DNA from: Bacillota bacterium
GTDB lineage: Bacteria > Bacillota > Bacilli > Lactobacillales > Aerococcaceae
Length of the DNA stretch: 25,981 bases
Direction: 5' to 3'
Assembly (NCBI GenBank): GCA_023442905.1
Contig: JAEZWY010000044.1
Location: 1-25,981 of the forward strand
Shown: positions 21,837 through 25,981 of the stretch, in pieces
How positions within the stretch are numbered: the first letter of the stretch is position 1
Layout of the letters: each line of letters begins with the position of its first letter
Position numbers and translations under genes: made by a program
The notes under the pieces: generated by a model
Seen by the model: only the letters and a program-made list of their open reading frames with translations
Told to the model about the DNA's origin: nothing
Databases searched by the model: none

Positions 21837-22727
21837 ATGGACATGATAATTAGTGCTTTTTCTCAGGGAACAATCTGGGCTGTGATGGGTCTGGGCATTT
21901 ATATTACGTTTAGAATTTTAAATGCACCTGATATGACAACTGAAGGTTCTTTTGTACTTGGGGGTGCGATTGGTGCGCAGATGCTTTACTTTGATATTGA
22001 CCCTTTCACGACCTTGCTCATTTCTTTTTTAGCTGGTATGGCAGCGGGCGCGATTACAGGATTTTTAGTAACACGTTTAAGTATAAATCCATTGTTAGCC
22101 GGAATTATTACAATGACAGGTATTTATTCAATTAACCTAAAAATTATGGGTAAGGCCAATATGTCTTTATCTACAGTCACTACATTAAAATCAGCCATTG
22201 CAAGTTTCTCTTTGCCACGAAACGTCGATACCATTGTGATTGGATTAGTTATTATTGCAGCTATTATCCTTCTATTAACTTATTTCTTTAAAACAGAAAT
22301 GGGCCAAGCTTTAATTGCAACAGGTGATAACATTCAAATGGCCAAGTCTTTAGGTATTGAAACTTCTGAGATGACAATGTTGGGCTATATGTTAGCGAAT
22401 GGTTTGATCGCAATCTCAGGATATATCGTATCTACAGACAATGGATATGCAGATATTCAAATGGGGGTTGGTACGGTTGTGATTGGCTTAGCTTCTATAA
22501 TTATTGGAGAAGTTTTATTCCGTAATGTTAAATTAGGTGTTCGTTTTATCACAATTTTAATTGGTTCAATTATCTATCGTTTACTTTTAACAATCGTGCT
22601 AATGTTGAATTTTGAAGCGAATGACTTCCGTTTATTCTCAGCAATAATTGTGGCCTTATGTTTAGCCATTCCAACTATCCAAAACAGACTAGCAGATTAC
22701 CGTGAATATAGAAGGGTGGCTAAATAA
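21837..22727 (+). CDS. ABC transporter permease (TrpY-like)
   Basis: A 296-aa inner-membrane permease of the branched-chain-amino-acid-type BPD_transp_2 family. About eight hydrophobic segments span the protein, for example 10-27, 37-52, 57-77, 86-103 and 132-153, and several C-terminal to 185. TTEGSFVLGGAIGA (33-46) and NPLLAGIITMTGIYSINL (83-100) resemble family blocks. AAGGAGGGG precedes ATG 21837, 12 bases after the trpX stop. The stop overlaps the ATPase ATG by one base, so subunits are made in a coupled manner. It partners the binding protein upstream and the ATPase downstream. Confidence 0.9.
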   Translation: MDMIISAFSQGTIWAVMGLGIYITFRILNAPDMTTEGSFVLGGAIGAQMLYFDIDPFTTLLISFLAGMAAGAITGFLVTRLSINPLLAGIITMTGIYSINLKIMGKANMSLSTVTTLKSAIASFSLPRNVDTIVIGLVIIAAIILLLTYFFKTEMGQALIATGDNIQMAKSLGIETSEMTMLGYMLANGLIAISGYIVSTDNGYADIQMGVGTVVIGLASIIIGEVLFRNVKLGVRFITILIGSIIYRLLLTIVLMLNFEANDFRLFSAIIVALCLAIPTIQNRLADYREYRRVAK

Positions 22728-23515
22728 TGACGACTTTATTAGAGATATATCAAGCCAGAAAGATATTTAATAAACGCACGCCAGATGCCTTCGCGGCTTT
22801 AGATGACTTATCCTTTAAAGTAGAAAAAGGGGATTTCATTACAATTGTCGGAGGCAATGGGGCTGGGAAATCAACCTTATTAAATGCGATTGCCGGCACA
22901 TTTTTACTAGACTCAGGTACCATCACCTTAAATGAAAAAGATATTACACGTCTTGCAGAGGAAGACCGTGCGAAATCAGTTTCTCGCGTTTTTCAAAATC
23001 CATCTATGGGTACAGCACCACGAATGACTGTTGAAGAAAATCTATCCTTAGCATTAAAGCGTGGGCAAAAGCGAGGTTTTGGACTAGCTATTAAAGAGGA
23101 TAACCGTAAGCAATTCCAGCAGGCATTAAGTCAATTACACCTTGGCTTAGAAAATCGTCTGGATACAGAAATAGGTCTCCTTTCCGGAGGGCAAAGACAA
23201 GCCATTGCGTTATTGATGGCAACTCTCACAAAACCAGAAATTCTGTTATTGGATGAGCACACAGCTGCTTTAGATGCAAAGACTTCTAAACGCATTTTAG
23301 AAATCTCATCTGATCAAGTGAAAGATCATAATTTAACTGCTTTAATGATTACGCATAATTTACAAGATGCCTTGTTATACGGAAACCGAATGATTTTATT
23401 ACATCATGGTAAGATTATTAAAGATTTCAGTAAGGCAGAAAAAGATGCGTTAACAGCTGGAGATTTATATCAAATGATGGCTGATTTAGCCGAATCGGAC
23501 TATGAAGAACAATAA
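22727..23515 (+). CDS. ABC transporter ATP-binding protein (TrpZ-like)
   Basis: A 262-aa nucleotide-binding subunit powering the importer. Walker A GGNGAGKST is at 42-50, the Q-loop Gln at 90, signature LSGGQ at 152-156, Walker B ILLLDE at 172-177 and the H-loop His at 210. The catalytic base Glu after Walker B is present (LLDEHTAALD). The start overlaps the permease stop (TAATG). It is the last gene of the three-gene transporter, closed by a strong terminator 24 bases after its stop. Confidence 0.93.
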   Translation: MTTLLEIYQARKIFNKRTPDAFAALDDLSFKVEKGDFITIVGGNGAGKSTLLNAIAGTFLLDSGTITLNEKDITRLAEEDRAKSVSRVFQNPSMGTAPRMTVEENLSLALKRGQKRGFGLAIKEDNRKQFQQALSQLHLGLENRLDTEIGLLSGGQRQAIALLMATLTKPEILLLDEHTAALDAKTSKRILEISSDQVKDHNLTALMITHNLQDALLYGNRMILLHHGKIIKDFSKAEKDALTAGDLYQMMADLAESDYEEQ

Positions 23516-23538
23516 AGTACCATTTAAGATATATAAAC

Positions 23539-23596
23539 AAAGAGCCATGAACAGGAGAGCTGTCCATTCGACAAGCACCGTTCATGGCTCTTTTTA
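23539..23596 (+). terminator. Terminator of the transporter operon
   Basis: A 14-bp perfect stem, AAAGAGCCATGAAC (23539-23552) with GTTCATGGCTCTTT (23580-23593), encloses a 27-base region with a small internal TGTC/GACA hairpin. CTTTTTATATA follows. Confidence 0.9.
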
Positions 23597-23602
23597 TATA
23601 AA

Positions 23603-23630
23603 AAACGACTAAGATACACTTTAGTCGTTT
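23603..23630 (-). terminator. Terminator of the nrdH-like gene
   Basis: AAACGACTAA (23603-23612) and TTAGTCGTTT (23621-23630) form a 10-bp stem. Read on the minus strand it is followed by TTTTTTATATA, and it starts 11 bases beyond the nrdH stop codon. Confidence 0.85.
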
Positions 23631-23641
23631 CAATATCACAC

Positions 23642-23863
23642 TTATGCTAATTTAGCCAAACGATCTGGTTGGAAACCGTAGAAAGCTTCCTCGTTTTCCG
23701 CAACAATTACAGGAACAGCTTGGAAGCCCATGCCTTTAACTTTCGCTAATGCTTCTTCAGATTCTGTTACATCGATAGTTTGAAAATCAATTTCTTTTTC
23801 AGTTAAATATTTTTTTGTGAAATTGCATTGCATGCAATTTGGTTTAGTATATACAGTTACCAT
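23642..23863 (-). CDS. nrdH: NrdH-type glutaredoxin-like redoxin
   Basis: A 73-aa thioredoxin-fold redoxin, the electron donor for class Ib ribonucleotide reductase. The redox motif is Cys-Met-Gln-Cys (residues 11-14: TKPNCMQCNFTKKYL), with the cis-Pro in QAVPVIV and a C-terminal FYGFQPDRL segment; length and motifs match NrdH well. ATG 23863 is chosen because AGGGGGA lies just upstream on the minus strand; an upstream in-frame ATG at 23887 would put that site inside the coding sequence. No nrdE, nrdF or nrdI gene is in the window, so it is encoded apart from its enzyme. An NrdR-box-like palindrome over its -10 supports the assignment. A general glutaredoxin role is the alternative. Confidence 0.88.
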   Translation of the reverse strand: MVTVYTKPNCMQCNFTKKYLTEKEIDFQTIDVTESEEALAKVKGMGFQAVPVIVAENEEAFYGFQPDRLAKLA

Positions 23864-23911
23864 TATTTTTCCCCCTAAATATTCCATATGTTGTTATGGT
23901 TTATCTCATGA

Positions 23912-23927
23912 ACACAATATATAGAGT
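23912..23927. promoter_or_regulatory. NrdR-box-like palindrome over the nrdH -10
   Basis: ACACAATATATAGAGT closely resembles the NrdR operator (ACACWATATMTWGTGT type, from memory of the family consensus) and covers the -10 hexamer. NrdR boxes usually occur in pairs about three helical turns apart; I do not find a clear second copy. Confidence 0.6.
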
Positions 23928-23944
23928 TTGTTAACTAGAGTCAA
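23916..23944 (-). promoter_or_regulatory. nrdH promoter
   Basis: Minus strand: TTGACT (complement of 23939-23944), a 17-base spacer, and TATATT (complement of 23916-23921). Five of six match consensus in each. It gives a leader of about 45 bases. Confidence 0.8.
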
Positions 23945-24130
23945 GTTGTTTAACTGAAATTATTTGTCCAAATTTTTATGGCTGGTTCAAAAGCTTGATG
24001 TGTCAGATTTCCCATATAAAGCAAAAATAATATTTATTTTATAAGTGCAAATTTAGTACTTCATGAGGCATATAAATCAAACTCACAAATTAAAACTTTA
24101 TCAGAATTTTGAAGACTTGTCACTTATATT

Positions 24131-24158
24131 TTGTAATTAAAATAGACAACTGTATAAT
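24131..24158 (+). promoter_or_regulatory. Promoter of the OppA-type lipoprotein gene
   Basis: TTGTAA (24131-24136), a 16-base spacer, and a perfect TATAAT (24153-24158), 38 bases before the ATG at 24197. The rest of the 23945-24130 gap is AT-rich, and I see no ORF or stable hairpin in it. Confidence 0.75.
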
Positions 24159-24196
24159 GACCAAATAGAACATAAAATTTTTGGGAGGAATAAAGA

Positions 24197-25804
24197 ATGA
24201 AGAAAGCAGCTCTGGGTCTAGCTACTGCAATACTGTTAGGAGCTTGTGGTAATACCGATACAGCCAATGATACGGTGTTGAATATGCAATCTACTGATGA
24301 AATTCAATCTGCAGATACAGCTTTTGCAGCCTCTAACATCGCGACAATCACTGCTAATATGAACTTCTACAATGGTTTATATACTTATGATTTAGATAAT
24401 CAGTTAGTTGCTGCAGATGCAGAAAATGTACCAGAAGTTTCAGAAAATGGTTTAGTGTATACCATTAAGATAAAAGAAGCCGCCAAGTGGTCCAATGGAG
24501 ATGCAGTAACAGCAGAAGATTATGTTTATGCTTGGCAACGGATGGTTGATCCCGATCTTGGCGCACCCTATGCTTATATGTTTGATGGCGTTATTCAAAA
24601 TGCTAGTGAAATTATGGCAGGAGATATGGAAATAAAAGACTTAGGCGTTCGAGCAATAAATGATAAGACACTGGAAATTAGTCTAGAAAATCCTAGTGCT
24701 TATTTTACTGATTTATTAACTATACCTGCTTATTATCCTCAAAACCAAGAGGTAGTAGAAGCTTCAGGCAGTCAATACGGCTCTACTAGTGATAGTGCGG
24801 TTTATAATGGTCCCTTTGTATTAACGAATTGGGATGCTGCTAGTGGTAACACCTGGACTTTTGAGAAAAATGAACAATACTGGGATGCTGATAATGTCAG
24901 TCTTGACGCTGTAAATTTCCAATATCTTCCGGAAACCGCAACTGCTTTAAACTTATATGATTCAGGTGAACTAGATGTGATTGAGTTAACTGGCAATTTT
25001 GCAGTTCAAAATCAAGATAACGAGGATTATCAAACTTATCCAATTCCTCGAACCAACTATATTGAAATAAACCATGAAACACCAGGATTGGACAATTTGA
25101 ATATCCGTAAAGCACTTTATCAAGCGATTGACCGCGAGGCTTTTGTAGACAATATTTTACAAAATGGTTCGATTGCAACCAACGGTTTTGTGTCTCGTGA
25201 AGTAGCATGGAATCCAGATACAGCTGCTGATTTTAGAGATGATGCTGTGATTGAAACAGATTATGACTTGCAAGTAGCTCAAGAAAATTGGGAAAAAGGC
25301 CTAGCTGAAAGTAATTTAGAAACTTTATCCTTGGATATGGTTGCCGCCGACGATGAAGAAAGTCAGATATTTGCAGAGTATATTCAATCTCAACTAACAG
25401 AAAATTTACCTGGAATTGAAGTAACTATTCATACGATGCCATCATCAGCTCGTTTTGCGGCCTTATCAGAAGGACAGTACGACTTAGGTGTTACTTTTTG
25501 GCAAGCTGACTTTGGTGATCCAATTAACTATCTGGAACGATTTGATTCAAGTATCACACGTGGAAATTACCAGTATGATGATTTAGATGCATTAGTTGCC
25601 CAGAGTCGTGCACAAGCACTTGAACCCAAGACCAGATGGCAAACTTTAATTCAATTAGAGCAATTAGGTTTGGATGAATACGCCGTGCAAATTCCTGTTT
25701 ATCAATCTTACCAAGCAATATTACAGAATCCTAAAGTTACTGATATTAATCGTCCCGGTCAGTCTTATATCAACTTTAGATGGGCAGATATTCAAACACA
25801 ATAA
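24197..25804 (+). CDS. OppA-type oligopeptide ABC transporter substrate-binding lipoprotein
   Basis: A 535-aa extracellular solute-binding protein of family 5 (SBP_bac_5), anchored as a lipoprotein: MKKAALGLATAILLGAC gives a lipobox with Cys17. Family blocks are YTIKIKEAAKWSNGDAVTAEDYVYAWQR (about 89-115), NDKTLEISLENP, NGPFVLTNWD and NIRKALYQAIDREAFVDNIL near residues 301-320. It binds peptides and passes them to an Opp-type permease. No permease or ATPase gene is adjacent: nrdH is upstream on the other strand, and the next gene appears to have its own promoter. It therefore probably works with a transporter encoded elsewhere, or in peptide or pheromone sensing. GGGAGG precedes ATG 24197. 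Confidence 0.9.
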   Translation: MKKAALGLATAILLGACGNTDTANDTVLNMQSTDEIQSADTAFAASNIATITANMNFYNGLYTYDLDNQLVAADAENVPEVSENGLVYTIKIKEAAKWSNGDAVTAEDYVYAWQRMVDPDLGAPYAYMFDGVIQNASEIMAGDMEIKDLGVRAINDKTLEISLENPSAYFTDLLTIPAYYPQNQEVVEASGSQYGSTSDSAVYNGPFVLTNWDAASGNTWTFEKNEQYWDADNVSLDAVNFQYLPETATALNLYDSGELDVIELTGNFAVQNQDNEDYQTYPIPRTNYIEINHETPGLDNLNIRKALYQAIDREAFVDNILQNGSIATNGFVSREVAWNPDTAADFRDDAVIETDYDLQVAQENWEKGLAESNLETLSLDMVAADDEESQIFAEYIQSQLTENLPGIEVTIHTMPSSARFAALSEGQYDLGVTFWQADFGDPINYLERFDSSITRGNYQYDDLDALVAQSRAQALEPKTRWQTLIQLEQLGLDEYAVQIPVYQSYQAILQNPKVTDINRPGQSYINFRWADIQTQ

Positions 25805-25846
25805 GTTAGTGATGAGAGATAATCTAACGTGATAGAGAATCCTTTC

Positions 25847-25878
25847 AAACATTTGTGTAAAAATGTTTATCATTTTGT
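25847..25878 (+). terminator. Possible weak terminator after oppA
   Basis: AAACATTT (25847-25854) and AAATGTTT (25861-25868) form an 8-bp AT-rich stem with a 6-base loop, followed by ATCATTTTG. The stem has little GC and only a short T-run, so termination may be inefficient. Confidence 0.4.
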
Positions 25879-25911
25879 CACAAAAAACTTTTCTTATTTG
25901 GTGATTTTGTA

Positions 25912-25917
25912 TATAAT
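25912..25917 (+). promoter_or_regulatory. Candidate -10 of the gene starting at 25971
   Basis: TATAAT at 25912-25917 with a poor -35 (TTTTCT, 17 bases upstream). The start near 25924 would give a leader of about 47 bases. Confidence 0.4.
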
Positions 25918-25970
25918 AATAGCAGTTCTCATTATATTGTAATAATTAAGAACAGAAAGTAGGAATTAAC

Positions 25971-25981
25971 ATGAATGCACA
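25971..25981 (+). CDS. Start of the next gene, cut by the window edge
   Basis: An ATG at 25971 (Met-Asn-Ala visible) follows AAAGTAGGA at a suitable distance and lies downstream of a TATAAT. Only three full codons are in the window, so nothing can be said about the product. Confidence 0.45.

Noticed and set aside
2397..23596. Long-stem intergenic hairpins (2397, 11977, 16702, 18578, 23539) as a dispersed repeat family
   Set aside because: The stems and loops share no sequence. Each sits at a gene end with a T-tract, so they are individual terminators.
23882..23959. Second NrdR box
   Set aside because: At the expected three-turn distance on either side no sequence resembles the palindrome.
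24094..24108. CodY-box-like sequence upstream of the OppA-type gene
   Set aside because: It matches AATTTTCWGAAAATT at only 11 of 15 positions, which is common by chance in AT-rich DNA.
1..25981. CRISPR arrays, insertion sequences, prophage or tRNA genes
   Set aside because: No regularly spaced repeats, transposase or integrase frames, or tRNA-like cloverleafs were seen on either strand.

Overview
The window is low-GC Firmicutes DNA, most likely from the order Lactobacillales (an Aerococcaceae- or Carnobacteriaceae-like bacterium; the sequence alone does not settle the genus). The reasons are strong AGGAGG-type ribosome binding sites, TTGACA/TATAAT and extended -10 promoters, a glycine T-box, the Gram-positive LexA box, and the block phoH-ybeY-dgkA-era-recO-glyQS-obgE-rnz-SDR-recJ-apt. 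It is chromosomal core sequence. I see no transposase, phage gene, CRISPR array, rRNA or tRNA.

Layout. 1-730: the 3' end of a yqeY-like gene with its terminator, then a short transcription unit holding a 33-codon leader ORF with four consecutive Leu codons, overlapping RNA hairpins and a strong terminator. 817-2389: a two-gene operon (an SDR without the usual Tyr/Lys catalytic pair, and a 2-keto-4-pentenoate hydratase/FAH-family protein), closed by a long-stem terminator. 2476-3426 (minus): a D-2-hydroxyacid dehydrogenase. 3600-11954: phoH, ybeY, dgkA, era, recO, then a glycine T-box with its own promoter ahead of glyQ-glyS-obgE, serving ribosome maturation, translation, envelope lipid recycling and repair. 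12059-16693: rnz, a second (catalytically intact) SDR, recJ and apt, ended by a bidirectional terminator shared with lexA. 16829-17440 (minus): lexA, with two tandem LexA boxes in its promoter, divergent from a diacylglycerol-kinase-family gene. 18661-20325 (minus): an RqcH/FbpA (NFACT) ribosome-rescue protein.

20442-23515 is the most interesting region: a promoter, a 16-codon leader peptide with one Trp codon, four mutually exclusive complementary arms, an antiterminator and a terminator, followed by a TrpX-like binding protein, a permease and an ATPase. It reads as a complete ribosome-mediated attenuator for an amino-acid (probably tryptophan) importer, in a phylum where T-boxes or TRAP are the usual solution. 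The leader at 539-730 may be a second, leucine-type attenuator. The window ends with a nrdH-type redoxin whose -10 lies inside an NrdR-box-like palindrome, an orphan OppA-type lipoprotein, and the first codons of another gene.

Six genes use non-ATG starts (phoH, era, glyQ and recJ TTG; ybeY and rnz GTG). Several starts given here are shorter than the longest open frame, because the upstream part of the frame runs through a promoter, hairpin or Shine-Dalgarno site.
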